Part shown: piece after piece, positions 12,826 to 24,544 of the stretch
Layout: each line of letters begins with the position of its first letter
Position numbering within the stretch: position 1 is the first letter of the stretch
Origin: Phocoena phocoena
Taxonomy: Eukaryota > Chordata > Mammalia > Artiodactyla > Phocoenidae
Assembly: GCF_963924675.1 (NCBI RefSeq)
Contig: NC_089224.1
Location: 68,247,464-68,311,463 of the forward strand
Direction: 5' to 3'
DNA: 64,000 nt
The notes under the pieces: generated by a model
The model's database searches: none
What the model was told of the DNA's origin: nothing
The model's input: the letters and a program-made list of their open reading frames with translations, nothing else
Program-made: the position numbers and the translations under genes

Positions 12826-13370
12826 CAGTGTTTGTAACAGTATTATATACCATAGCCAAGATATGGAAGCAACCTAAGTGCCCATCAGCAGATGAATGGA
12901 TAAAGAAGATGTGGTAAAAATATATACAGTGGACTATTACTTAGCTATAAAAAGAGTAAAATCTTGCCATTTGTGACAACTTGGATGGACCTGGAGGGTA
13001 TTACACCTAGTGAAATAAGTCAAACAGAGAAAGGCAAATACTGTATGTTTTCATTTATATGTGAAATCTAAAAAAGCAAAACAAAGAAATATAACAAAAC
13101 AGAAACAGACTCACAGACATGAGAACAAGCTAGTAGTTGCCAGAAAAAGGGAAGTGGAGAGAGGGGGGTGAAATAGGTGAAGGGGATTAAGAGGTATAAA
13201 CTACCAGTTATCATATAAATAAGTCACAGGGATATGATCAATATGTTATAGTCCATATGTTACAGTAACTTTGTATGGTGCATAATCTATAAAAATATCG
13301 AATCACTACTTGTACACTGCAAACTAATATAATATTGCAAGTCATCTATACTTCAATTATTAAAAAAATG
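12826..13370 (+). mobile_element. Old L1 3' end (L1M class)
   Basis: Sense: 'atggaagcaacctaagtgcc', 'gatgaatggataaagaagat', the 'gtgaaataagtcaaacagag' block, and a 3' UTR ending near 'tatacttcaattattaaaaa'. Confidence 0.9.
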
Positions 13371-13429
13371 AGCAAGTGAAGAGGTACTGCTATCAAAGCA
13401 GTTTCCTTTTACTAGCATTGCTGCTGCTG

Positions 13430-13545
13430 TAGATTATTAATTTCTTGAGGGCAAGGGTTTATGTCTTACTCCTATCACATTCTCCAGGCTGGGCACATCA
13501 TCTGGTAGATAGAATGTGCTCAGCAAATGTTTGATGAATGAATAA
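13430..13545 (+). mobile_element. L2 3' terminus
   Basis: 'aatttcttgagggcaagggt' through 'cagcaaatgtttgatgaatga', the conserved L2 3' end. Confidence 0.75.
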
Positions 13546-13584
13546 GTAAGCAAATTATTAATTTCTAGGAAAGGTAAAAGATTG

Positions 13585-13815
13585 TATAACATTTATTGTG
13601 TGCCAGGCACTAGTCTGAGTCTTTTACATATATTAACTCATTTAATCATTACAACAACTCTGTGAATTAAGTACCATTATATCTCCATTTTGCAGATGAG
13701 GAAACTGAGTCACCAGCAGTTTGAGTGCCTTGTTCAAACTCACATAGCTGGAAACTGATGGAGTTAGGGTTTAAATCTACATGGTCTGGTTCTAAAATCT
13801 GTACTTTTAGCAGCT
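13585..13815 (-). mobile_element. MIR SINE
   Basis: Antisense MIR: 'ttattgtgtgccaggcacta', 'cagatgaggaaactgagtca' and the 'tagctggaaactgatgg' core. Confidence 0.9.
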
Positions 13816-13819
13816 CTGA

Positions 13820-14370
13820 TTTGGGAGAAATTAAATGCTGTACTGGTAATCAAATATTTGGGGATATATGAAAACCTTAGGATATAGTCACCAGTCTCTG
13901 TTATAAAATTTTTGTTTGCTTTTGGCTTTTTGTCTTACCAGAGAAAACTCATAAGGCATTTTGGCAGTTTGTCAGTAAACTTTCTAAAGCAATTATGTGT
14001 CCTTTCCAAGATCACTAATTTGCTAATTCTTACTCAGGTTTTTAGGGACGCTGTTATGTCGTTACAGGTCAGAGCTTTGGAACCGGGGGCATAGACACTG
14101 GCCTTGGGAGTGGGGAAAAGTAAACTAGTGTCAGTGCTTGGCTCTGGCATCCTCATACAGGAGAGGGATTTGCAAGGCCAGTAGCGGGGCTTGTTCTGAA
14201 TTTCTTTTATTAGCTTCAGGAGTTGAGTTTGTTGAGCTAATAAGCAGGCAGTTCAGTGAAACTCACAATATGTTGGCTGTGTGAAACCTAATGTCACGTC
14301 TATCTAGAGCCACCACAAAGAAAAGAGACACAAACGAGGGAATATCAATCACGTGGAATATTTCTGATTG
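13820..14370. other. Intronic stretch without recognised content
   Basis: No recognised repeat or exon. Confidence 0.45.
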
Positions 14371-14377
14371 GACTCAG

Positions 14378-14405
14378 ATTTTATTTATTTTTTATTTTTA
14401 TTTTT

Positions 14406-14449
<44 letters not shown>

Positions 14450-15010
14450 TATTTTATTTTTACAACAGACAAATAAACTGACACCAAGCATTGTAAATGG
14501 ATGACCACAACAAAAGCAACAATGATTGAAGTCACCAAACACGAAACACACTCATACTATGTCATAATATTGACCTTCAGTCCAGGAATCCTCCGCTGTT
14601 ACAGCTCCTTTACTTTGCAGTGAAAATTGATTTGTATAGTTTTTGCCTCTGAGTCCTTGTGGGATTTTTTAAAAAAATTCAAACAGAAAGTCACAAAAAT
14701 TATAATCATCCTCATCAGTTCACTCAGTCCCATGTCATTAATTTTTTTATCTTGATCTTTTGTTAGCACTTTTATGAATTCATCAGTTTTCCATTAGAGC
14801 TCTGAAAATGCTTATTCATTCAGTTCAGCAGTATAGTCAGTTACCAGAAACATGTACTTGTCAGAGTCTTTTCCATGAATTCCTTGAAGATGAAACCCTT
14901 TTATAGGAACATATTTGCAAAAGCATCACAGTACACCCAGAACTGTCTGTAAATGACAAAAGACTTAAAAATGACCATGGTTAAAGATTTGATGAAAGTT
15001 CAGAATAATG
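14378..15010 (-). pseudogene. Possible processed retrocopy of an unidentified gene (3' UTR-like)
   Basis: Read on the minus strand, 15010 to 14450 resembles a 3' UTR or decayed mRNA: mixed short frames, a polyadenylation signal (AATAAA within 'taaaaataaaatac' at about 14450-14465), a (TG)n run, then A-rich sequence at 14378-14408. One frame at about 14885-14800 reads KGFHLQGIHGKDSDKYMF, then LVTDYTAELNE, which looks protein-like but has stops on either side. I do not recognise the parent gene. It could be ordinary intronic DNA. Confidence 0.35.
14409..14447. repeat. (CA)n microsatellite
   Basis: About 19 CA units preceded by a T/A-rich run (14378-14408). Confidence 0.98.
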
Positions 15011-15055
15011 CAATCGACAAGGAAAGATATTATTTTATTTATTTATTTTTAATAC

Positions 15056-15398
15056 ATTTATTTAATTTATTTATTTTTGGCTGCGTTGGGTCTTCGTTGC
15101 TGCACACGGCATTTCTCTAGTTGTGGCGAGCGGGGGCTACTCTTTGTTGTGGTGTGTGGGCTCCTCATTACGGTGGCTTCTCTGTTGTGGAGCACGGGCT
15201 CTAGGCACGTGGGCTCAGTAGTTGTGGCACACAGGCTCAGTAGTTGTGGCGCACGGGCTCTAGAGCACAGGCTCAGTAGTTGTGGAGCAAGGGCCCAGTT
15301 GCTCTGCGGCATGTGGGATCTTCCTGGACCAAGGCTCGAACCCGTGTCCCCTGCATTGGCAGGCGGATTCTTAACCAGTGCGCCACCAGGGAAGTCCC
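15056..15398 (-). mobile_element. Long CHR-type SINE (about 340 bp form)
   Basis: Antisense: T-rich A-tail at left, 'ttggctgcgttgggtcttcg', internal 'ctcagtagttgtgg' repeated at about 15208, 15237 and 15270, tRNA-like head at right ending 'gccaccagggaagtccc'. The repeat of the 28-bp unit explains the extra length. Confidence 0.92.
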
Positions 15399-15399
15399 A

Positions 15400-16800
15400 A
15401 GACTTCATTTTTTAAATCTACTCTTTTGGACATAGAGCCACAATTTGACAAACCTTGGCTGCTCTGCATGCATATTCTCTAGATGGCCACCATGATTTCC
15501 ATACATGTTCATACCAACTTTTAAGTAGGCTTTGTAAATCAAACCTTGGACTAATTGTCCTGATGTAACTTATTTAAAGAGGTACTCCCAGTCGTAGGTA
15601 CAAAGTCTTGGGAGTTCTGTTTGGCAGAAACAAACGGAACCAAAATTTTGCTTTTCTACTTTCATCCAACTCCCTCTATAGTCAATCTGATTAAAACAAT
15701 CTAAACACCCCAAAAACAAACCTGGCTACTGAGCTCACACTGGAATTGGAAATTGTGAAACATTTGGTTTTCCAGGGGCACTGGGAAGGTCTTTGTAATT
15801 AATGTGATAGAAACAAAGAGGTTTTCAATTTCACCACATACGATAGAAAAAAACAGTAATTTAAAAAATGTATCTTCCAGCTCTGAGAGCAAGTAAAGGT
15901 CCCCTGAACCTCCAGTAGGAGGTGCTCTTGCTAATTCATACAGCTGTGTCCCAGTGACCAAATGGGATGAAGAGAGATGAACTGTAAATTAAACAAACAG
16001 AATGAAGCCTATATTAGGGAATATGCCATCAAATAGCATTCTCTGGTTGCCATAAAAATACAACAGGAAAATTAGATTAGAACCACAGTTTTGACTAATG
16101 AATGCTGTGCTCATGAAAACACATAATTATCCCTGAGCTCTTGATGTGAACCAATTGCAGTAGCTTGGGTGAGGGGGCATTTGCACATATTAATTTTAAA
16201 GATAGAATACTGGTTGGCAAAAATGACTCTCCTAGTACTATATTAAAGGATACAGCAAGAAGCAGGGAATATACATAAAGACTGAAAGAAAAATAAAGCT
16301 CATTGCTGTTTTCATTGAGTACAGATTTCTTAGAACTTAATAACTGGATTTTTGTGGAACTGTATTTAAAAGAAATTTTATAGATTAAATATCGTGAAAA
16401 AATGTATTAGGCCATAAGTTGGGATACCTGAACTAGAGAAGGGATTCTACTACTCATAGGATTGTGTGATCATAGGCTAGTCTGGATCCTTTGTGTGTCT
16501 TCCTTCCTCATCTGTGAAGTGGGTTTGGGGATATGGTCCTCCAGAAAGGATTTTTATTTTCTTCTGTTGGGAGCTTGGGACCGTTGGGGTCACCGGGCAT
16601 TTTGTCTGAGCTTACTGTTCATTGTTCCTCTTTCACCTTAGAGCCTCTTTTTAGTCTCTCTCTCTCTCTCTCTTTTTTTTTAAACCTTGACACTTCCCCT
16701 GTGTCCTGCAAGCATTACCTAAAAAGTCTTATGCAGCATAGAGTTATTTGTACCTTTAGAGTATCTCACCCCCTTATTTATGGAAGCAGAACTTGCTGGT
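15400..16800. other. Intronic stretch; one (TC)n tract
   Basis: A (TC)n run lies at 16654-16673. Otherwise nothing recognised. Confidence 0.5.
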
Positions 16801-16802
16801 GT

Positions 16803-16997
16803 TATTGAATACTTGCTCTATGCCAGGCATTCTTTTGAGCATTTTACTTGTGCCATCTCATTTAATGCCAACAACAACTTTATGAGGAAGGTAGTATTTT
16901 TATTCTCATTTTATGAGTGAGGAGACAGAGGTCTAGTGAGATTAAGTAATGATTTGCCAATGTTACACAGCTGATAAATGCTGGAACTGGGATTTTA
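16803..16997 (-). mobile_element. MIR SINE
   Basis: Antisense MIR: 'ctatgccaggcattcttttg', 'gaggagacagaggtctagtg' and the 'acacagctgataaatgctgg' core. Confidence 0.88.
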
Positions 16998-17009
16998 AAA
17001 AATACACCA

Positions 17010-17600
17010 AAAAAAAAGAAAAAAGAAAATCCATGCACATGATAGGAAATTCCAAGTTTGCAAAAGGATATATGTAGTGGCTAGCAGGTCCTGTTTCTGT
17101 TCCTGTCTCCTAGACACGACCGTGCCCCTCCCAAAAGACAACCACTATTACCAGTTTCTTATATATTTTTCTAGAGATAATGTACAACATATAGAAGCTA
17201 ATATATATATTTTATGTATTCAAATACTTATATATTTTTATATATTCATTTTTTTCCCACAAATCGTGGTCCACTAAATGTTAAATGCTTTGCTATATAC
17301 TGTCAGCCCTCCATAGGTTCAGTTTCTGCATCTGGGGGTACAAAGGGTCAACTGGGACTTAAGCATCCCTGGAGTTTGGTACCCTCACAAGTCCTGGAAC
17401 CAATACCCCGTGGATACTGAGGGATGACTCTTTGACATCCTTGCATAACAGTAGATAAAGATTTGCCTCATTTTCTCACTTTTCCACAATTTTCCATTGC
17501 GGTGATGGGCCAGAATTTATTTCACCATTCCCTATTGATGAGTATGTAAATTATTTCATCTGTTTTGTTATTACAAACAGCGTGGTGCTGGGATGTGAAC
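17010..17600 (-). mobile_element. Old L1-like 3' region split by a Tigger element
   Basis: Blocks such as 'acaaccactattaccagttt' and 'ccctattgatgagtatgtaa' are typical antisense old L1/L1ME 3' sequence. The element continues on both sides of the DNA transposon at 17298-17432. Confidence 0.5.
17298..17432. mobile_element. TcMar-Tigger fragment (MER2-like)
   Basis: Ends resemble Tigger termini: 'tactgtcagccctccatagg' at left and 'gatactgagggatgactctt' at right, with 'ctggaaccaataccccgtgg' inside. Flanking TA fits a TcMar target site. Confidence 0.7.
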
Positions 17601-17689
17601 TCAGATAATCTGACTCCTGATCCCTACTTCTTTGCCAACCTTTTCATTTGCTTTCTGCTAAGGAGTTTCCTCTGTACTCTGAAAATGAT

Positions 17690-17815
17690 GATGAGAAACA
17701 TTTTAAAATAGGGGAGTGACATGTCACCAGTGCTCTGTTGTTGAAAGAGAGCTCTGGTGGCTGCAGGGAGGAGAGTCTAGATAGAGAGGAGTTTGGAAGC
17801 AAGGGTATTCTTTTT
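17690..17815 (-). mobile_element. L2 fragment
   Basis: Antisense: 'aggggagtgacatgt', then 'gctctggtggctgcaggga'. Confidence 0.5.
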
Positions 17816-18059
17816 TCAGTAATTAACACCACTTTCCCCTTCACCATGTGGACAGTGTGATCTCATATTCTTCCATCTCCAGGGACCTCCATCCTCCTTC
17901 CACTCCAGCCACCGGCATGGCCTCATGTGGAATCTTCACAGCTCTGACCACGACCTGTCCCTTGCCTCATTCCCAGCCCTCAGTTTTCATGGGAGTAGGC
18001 CTCACCCTGTTCTCCTCTGTCTGGATTTGATAGAAAAATAGAAATAACAAAACTAGAAA

Positions 18060-18285
18060 GTAACATTTCTTGAATTGTTACTCCATCCCTGGCATTTCTC
18101 ATTCATGACCTCTTTTAATCTGAAGAATTATTAGTTTTATTTTAAAGGTGAGAAATTGAGCCTTAGGAAATTTAAGTAACTTGTCCAAGGATTTTCAGAT
18201 AGTAAGAAGCAGAGCTTAGATGCAAACCCAGGTATTCATGGTTCCTGAACTTGCACTCAGCCCTCAGATGATGCTACCTATGTTT
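18060..18285 (-). mobile_element. MIR SINE
   Basis: Antisense MIR: 'ggtgagaaattgagcct', 'aagtaacttgtccaagg' and 'gcagagcttagatgcaaaccc'. Confidence 0.8.
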
Positions 18286-18747
18286 TTTCAGAGGGATGGA
18301 TGCCCTTAGCCCCCCTGTACTGGGTTAGGCTGAGGGTTAGAGTTAAGGCTGGAGCTAGGGTTCACCTTAGGATCGCCCCTCTATCTCTGATGCCCAGCCT
18401 GGATGTGGCCTGCCCCAGGCTGTTTGGGATTGCTGGCTCCTGGGGGACATGGGGGCTGGCATGAAGCTCAGCCCTGCCCAGTTTCTCTACATTCATATTG
18501 TCAGTTTCATGTTTAAGGATAAGCCTTTATCGGCCACTCTCTCTGTTTTGAAACTCCCTCCCTCTTTTTTTCTTCTTGTTCTGATTCTTTTCTTTCAACC
18601 TTTCTATATTTGAGTTCCTTTGTGTGTCTAGCACTTTGGTGCCAGAAATACCAAGGACCATGAGCATCACTGTCTTTTGAGGAGGTTATACTTTAGTGGG
18701 GAGATAAATAGATGAACTCTAGATTATACTGCAGTGAGTTTAGTGCT

Positions 18748-19232
18748 TGTATCAACATTAGCTTCCTATGGTGTTACCACAGACTTGGTGGCTTATAACA
18801 ACACACATTGATTCTCTTACATTTCTGGAGGTCCAAAGTCTGAAGTCCATTCCCTTGGGCCAAAGTCAAGGTGTCAATAGGGCCCTGCTCCCTCTGCAAG
18901 TTCTAAGGGAGAATCTGTTTCCTTGCATTTTCCAGTTTCTAGAGCTACATTTCTTGCATCCTTGATTCCTGGGCCTTCCCTCCATCTTCAAAAACAGCAG
19001 CTCGCTCCAGCGGGCACATTGCCTTCTGCTTCTGTGTCAAATCTCCCTCTCCCTCTCTCCACTAAGGACACTTATGATTGCATTTAGGGTCCACCCCGCT
19101 AGTCCAGAATAATCTCTCCATATCAAGATACTTAATTTAGCCACATCTGCAAAATGCCACATAAGGTAACATTCGCAGGTTCCAGGTATTAGGAACGGGA
19201 TATTTTTGGTGGCCATTATTCAGCCTACCACA
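18748..19232 (-). mobile_element. MaLR/ERVL-type solo LTR
   Basis: Antisense LTR pattern: 'acttggtggcttataacaac', 'catttctggaggtccaaagt', 'gggagaatctgtttccttgc', ending 'ggccattattcagcctacca'. Begins TGT and ends ACA in the given orientation. The subfamily is not assigned. No internal retroviral genes. Confidence 0.65.
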
Positions 19233-19239
19233 TTGCTGA

Positions 19240-20045
19240 TGGCAGGTGCATGCAGACATTGCCAAAGAGCAATTTCTTTAGCTTGAGGAGTCAGGTCAAA
19301 AAGGGCACCTGAGGAAGTGGTTGACCCTTCAGCAGAATTCTTAACTAGATAGGAGTGAGCTTCCATTCATTCCACTCGTTACTCCCCAGGCCTGTCTCCC
19401 TGACTTTACCTTTTCCAATTCCTTTCCTGGCTCCTCTCACCCTTCTAGACTTTAAAAATCAGCCACAAAACCCCAGGCTTCCCCTGTCAGCACTTCTCAC
19501 TCCATCTTCTCTTCCCCAGAAATGTGAATGGGGTTCACATTCACCTCTGCACAGATGACTCCAATATCCATCTCCAGACCTGTGAGTTTCAGTCTTCTGC
19601 CCACACCTGCTGTTGGACAGCTCTGTCTGCAAGTCCTGCTCCCCTGCGTCATCTCCCCTCTACACCTCCAACTCACATCTCCTTTGGTTGCCATAGTTCT
19701 GTCATTTCATCCTCATTCTCTCATTCAGAGACTTAGTATTTATATATATCCTCACTGTTTCTTCTGGATCCAGTGCACTACCAAGTTGTGTGGGTCCTTC
19801 CTTAACATTCTGCTCCCATGTTACTTCTTCTCTCTCTGCTCCTCTCTACACTGGCCATTGCCTCTACCCAGATGAACCATTCAAATGGTTGGCTAAGGGT
19901 TCTTCCTGTCTCTAAACTCTCCTCCTAACTTACCTTACGATCATTGCTACGTTAATTTTCATCTGCGACCCTTGTTTAAAAACTTCTAGAGAAAAAACTC
20001 TAAACTCCTTTGTGTGACACTTCAAGGTTCTTCAGAGGCCAGCCC
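19240..20045. mobile_element. Diverged L2-like sequence (uncertain)
   Basis: Pyrimidine-rich text with blocks such as 'gatgactccaatatccatct', 'ccttaacattctgctccca' and 'aactctaaactcctttg' fits the more 5' part of L2 on the + strand, but is weak. Confidence 0.4.
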
Positions 20046-20274
20046 TACATCACATTCATTTATTAATTCATCAGATGTTTAGTAGACATTCATCAAATGT
20101 TTAGCAGGCATCTCTCATGTGTTCCCCTCATGCCAGGAAGTGGAGGTATGATAATAAGTAAAAATAGACATCTCCACCTTTGTGGAATTTGTCATCTAAT
20201 GGTAAAGACAGATATGAATAAAACAATAATTATGAATACGTGTGAAATTGCAGCTGTCGTAAAACAGTAGTTCA

Positions 20275-20490
20275 GACTTACGTAATGTCTGTGATGTGTC
20301 TGTCACCAATCTAAGCATTTTACCTATGTTTCATTTAATCTTCACAACATGTTCATAACTATTATTCCCACATTACAGATGAGAACACAGGCACAGAGAG
20401 TTTAAGTAACTTGCCCAAATTTATACAACCGGAAAGGACTGAAGTCAGGTATCCTGCTTCTAGATTTGTGTATTGAATAACCACGATGTT
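20275..20490 (-). mobile_element. MIR SINE inside L2
   Basis: 'tctaagcattttacctatgt', 'cacagagagtttaagtaact' and 'cttgcccaaatttatacaac'. Confidence 0.85.
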
Positions 20491-20676
20491 GTATTTTCAT
20501 AAAGAATAGGTGCCTGGTGCTTAGAGAATTGTTAGTTGGGGGTGGGGTATGAATGAGGGGTGTTATGAGGAATTTGAGCTCATCAGGAAAGGCTTCCTAA
20601 GGAAGGACAGCTAAACTGAAATAGGAAAAATCAGTTGGGATTAATTGGGCTAGAGGAAAGAAAGGTGTTCCATGCA

Positions 20677-20693
20677 GGGGGGGGGGGGGGGGG
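20677..20693. repeat. Poly-G run (17 G)
   Basis: Seventeen uninterrupted G inside an L2 fragment; unusual length for intronic DNA and a likely sequencing trouble spot. Confidence 0.95.
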
Positions 20694-21583
20694 AAAGAAA
20701 GGCCCGATGGTGGGGAGAGCAGGCTGCTTACAGAGTCTGAAATGAGACCAGTGTGGTGGAGCAGAGAGAGGGGGAGGGAGGAACAAAGAGTGGGATTTGG
20801 CTGAGGTGGGATTAGGCTGGGAGGCAGGTAGATGCCAAACCACCCAGCACCCTACAGACCATGCTATGAATGTTTTTCTTGACCCTAAACACAGTGGGAA
20901 GCCATTGAGGTTTTAAGCAGGGGGTAAGAGAGATGTGACAAAGGTTTCTGGATTGTGCCCTGATATGATGTGGTCTCATTTTCTAGAACAGAAACTCTGG
21001 AAAGGGACTCAGTTCAGGAATAAGATCATGGACTTTGTTTGGACATGTTGACTTTGAAGTACTTTGTGAGAAATACTAATGAGACATCAAGGACAATGTC
21101 AGATATAGGAATCTGGAGTCCATATAGAAGTCTGAGCTGGACCTTTAAGTTTGGGTAAACAGATGGTGCCACACAGAAGGAAATGGTTCCTTCATTGTAT
21201 GAAGCATGGAAGGGCTAAGCCTTGTTTCATTGACCATTCGTGACAGAGAGATGAACTTACTGAAGGAATTCTCTCCTGCTAAAGAGCACATTAAGACCTA
21301 TTTGTGAGGTCTGTGTTAATCTTTTGCAGCAGATTTGAATGTGGGTTGATAATCAGCCAGAGTGGGAGGAATTAACTTTAGATTCCTTCTCTACTTTCTG
21401 CTTTTTACAACAGAATACTATTGGTAATCATTTATCTTCAATGATCGGAACTAGTTTTTGGAAATTGTGGTTTCAGTGTATTAAAAGGAGACTGGCAGGA
21501 AAAAAGAAAGAAAGAATAAAAAAGCTCTGTGAGCAGGCTTCTTAAGATTACAATGTACCCTCAGTGTTCACATCAAAATGGAT

Positions 21584-22098
21584 TGTATTTGTTAGCTATT
21601 GCTGCATAACAAATTACCCCAAAACTTAGGGGCTTAAAAACAACAATTTATTATCCCTACAGATTCTTTGGGTCAGGGATTCAGGATCAGTTTAGCTCAG
21701 GATGTCTCATGAGGTCTCAGTCAAGATGTTGGCCAGGGCTGAAGTCATCTGAAGGCTTGACTGGGGCTGAGGGATCCACTTCCAAGGTTCAAGTTCATTC
21801 ACATGACAGTAAGCTGGTGCTTACAGTTGTGGACATCAATCCTTGATTTCCCCCCATGAGAGCTTCTCCTAGGGCTTTTTAAGTATCCTCATGGCAAAAC
21901 TGGAGGCTTCCCCCCATAATAATAATCCAAGAGTGAAAGAGCCAGGTGGAAGCTGTCCTTTTTATCAGCTAGCCCGAGAAGTCACATAGCATCATGAGTG
22001 CTTTATTCCAAGCACATTATGAAGTTTGGTACACCTCAAGGCACCTTTTGAAGAGAGGAGTGTCGAAGAATTTGTGGACATCTTTTAAAGCTACCACA
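21584..22098 (-). mobile_element. MaLR/MLT1-like solo LTR
   Basis: Antisense: 'gctgcataacaaattacccc', 'attctttgggtcagggattc', 'gaaggcttgactggggctga', 'atttgtggacatcttttaaa', ending 'agctaccaca'. Subfamily uncertain. Confidence 0.65.
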
Positions 22099-22159
22099 TG
22101 GATGTTTAGAATCTGAGCTGTGGATGGAGCCTCCACTCTCATCCTGTGTAGGAACTAAA

Positions 22160-22540
22160 TTCTGCTACAACATCCCTGACAGATGGTCACTCAGCCTCTG
22201 CTTAACACTTCCAACCATGAGGAGTTCACTATGTTGTGAGTCAGTGAGTTCCATTTATATCCAGTTTTAATTGTTAGAAGCTTCTTCTGTTCATGAACTT
22301 GAAAACACTATTGCTGACTATTTCATTATTGAAGCTAGTTTTGCTGCTCTAGAATGGCACTTTTATATCATGACTTTTCCATTATTTGCAATGATGGTAA
22401 TCTTCTTGACTTCTCTCTTCTTCAGACAAAATACTGTCCGTTTCATTCAGAGTTTACTCTCATGTTTTGATTTCAGGGTCTTTCCACATTCTGGTCACTT
22501 TCCTATAAAAACATTTCAATTCAGTTCATCCCTCCACAAC
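22160..22540. mobile_element. CR1/L3-like LINE fragment
   Basis: 'cagcctctgcttaacacttcc', 'gaggagttcacta' and 'gttagaagcttcttctgt' match the amniote CR1/L3 pattern. Very diverged. Confidence 0.55.
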
Positions 22541-22544
22541 TGAA

Positions 22545-23700
22545 GATCAATTAGTCCTGTACCCCAAGCTAAGTGTAAAAGAACACCACAAGGTAGTCTT
22601 CACTTTGCATAATAATGAAGGACGAGAAAAAGGACACTGAAAGCTGAAATCATGCAAGTAATTTTAAGAATCAATGGGAAAAATTACGATTACTCTGAGA
22701 CCTTTTAAAACTGTTAAAACATTAAAAACGTTCAGATCTAAATGCATGGGGAAATGAAATAAACAGTGAAACTAGTGTTCATTTAGTATACTGTAATTTA
22801 AAACATTAGAAACATAGATAAAGTGTTTCATTTCTTTGTTTTAAAAAAACTTAGCAAGAGTAGTTTGAACAGTGCTTGCCTTTTTCTTCTTATCATGAAA
22901 CTGATAATACAGAGTAAGCATCTTTTGTTTGCCTTGCAAATTGTCATCCTGCTTTATAAATTTGGATCAGCTTCCAATATTTTATCTTTTGAGCTCTGAA
23001 TGTCATGTGAATATCTCTGAGACACATCTCAATGAATGAAGCTTTTTGCTGCTGTTGTTTCTTTTGAGACATCTTCAATCACTGTCCTCCTTTGTGTCAA
23101 TAAGTTCGCCTCCACTAAGTTCCTGGGGCCGTAGATCTAGAGTATCTTGAATGGGGGCAGTGCCAACATTCCTAACGATAAGCTGTTTTTTCCATAACTC
23201 CATTTATGTTAGATTCAAGTTTCACTGTTTGTGCTATCATTTTTCATTTCTTTGCTGCACTTTCATCTTTGTTGAGCAGTTTGCTCTTTCAATTATTCAT
23301 TTTGTAGAATGCTGTGTGAGTTTATTGCTGGAAGACAAGGAGGCAACACAACTACATGCTTTGTTGTCTGTGTATTGAACTGATGCACAGTGATGCACAG
23401 TGATCAGTCACCCCAGACTTTGGAAGAAGTGATGTGATTGGCTACTGATCATGATACACATCTGTTATGTATATAATGATTTGTGGAATGGAGAGTGAGG
23501 AGCCACGTTTGCACTTCATTCAGTCACTCACAGTTAATATACCATGGTAACTGATATTTGAACCATGTTGTTGGGGGCTGGTTTTATTTAACTGTCTCAG
23601 TACCTGAGATTTATGTATATGAGAATCATGCAAAGCGAGGACTGCCTATATTTATACAAATTTGACCTTAGAATCTGTTTCTATAGGCAACTGTTCCATA
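22545..23700. other. Intronic stretch without recognised repeats
   Basis: A 10-bp tandem ('tgatgcacag' twice) lies at 23382-23402. Nothing else recognised. Confidence 0.45.
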
Positions 23701-23849
23701 CTGCTAATTTTGAACTCATCATTCTTGCTCTTATCAGGCCTCATAATCTTTACCTCGTGCCTTTGATTTTCCTTAAATATAAATGTTGGATTTTTACTTG
23801 TGTTCCTGTTCAGCTTCGTCTTATTAGTCTTAGCCCGTGGCTATCTTTT

Positions 23850-24160
23850 AAAAACTTGATTGTGATACCTAGGGAACAAACTGTCCCTTCCAAATTGTTA
23901 TCCTTTTCACATTTAAGACATTGATAAGAACAGGGCTGGGGCAGAGCTCGCTGATATGTCTCTAGAGCTCTCCAGCCACGCTTCCCTCATCCTATTAATC
24001 AACCGTTTGAGTAGGAGTAGACAACCAGATATGAATTTCTCCAAATCTGCCTATTTTGAGCTTGTTCAACAAAGTTAACTTTCTGGTGCCATCGGGTGCC
24101 TTTCTGAAATCAGAGCACACTGTGTCAGCAGTTGCCTCCTGAAATAACCCCTCCGGTTAC
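23850..24160. mobile_element. CR1/L3-like LINE fragment
   Basis: 'cattgataagaacagggctg', 'ctattaatcaaccgtttgag' and 'ggtgcctttctgaaatcaga' match the CR1/L3 reverse-transcriptase region pattern. Confidence 0.5.
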
Positions 24161-24360
24161 CATGTCAAAAATCAACATTACTCATAATACCTTACATTTA
24201 TGGAGAACTTTTACAGTTCATGGAGTGTTTTACATATCTCCATTAAAAAATATTTTGTCTTGATAGCATTGAAAGGAGATGTGGCAGATATTCTTACCAT
24301 ATTTTCAAACATGATAAGTCAGAAAGGTTAAGGGATTTGCTTTGTTCACAGAGCTAGTAA

Positions 24361-24402
24361 ATCTTGATTCTACCTAGATTTACTAGGTAGAATCTTGATT
24401 CT
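24361..24402. repeat. 12-bp inverted repeat inside a 12-bp direct repeat
   Basis: 'gattctacctag' and its exact complement are separated by 5 bases. The outer 'aatcttgattct' occurs on both sides. Can form a perfect small hairpin. Confidence 0.85.
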
Positions 24403-24544
24403 TTAGTTAAGTCTAGTGTATTTTTTGCCACCTCAGACTTCTCAGATGACGTGCCTACAGTAAACACAAAAAGGGAGTTTCTGTAATGTTTTTCCTTTGT
24501 TGATTTATTAGACTAGTCTTATAATCCCCTCTCCCATAGAGTCT

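Larger units (their letters stand above)
20050..21175 (-). mobile_element. L2 LINE, antisense, interrupted by a MIR
   Basis: 3' end at left ('attcatttattaattcatca', 'tctccacctttgtggaattt'), a MIR at 20275-20490, then L2 again ('aggaaaggcttcctaaggaa', 'agtgggaagccattgaggtt', 'ttttaagcaggggg'). Confidence 0.7.
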
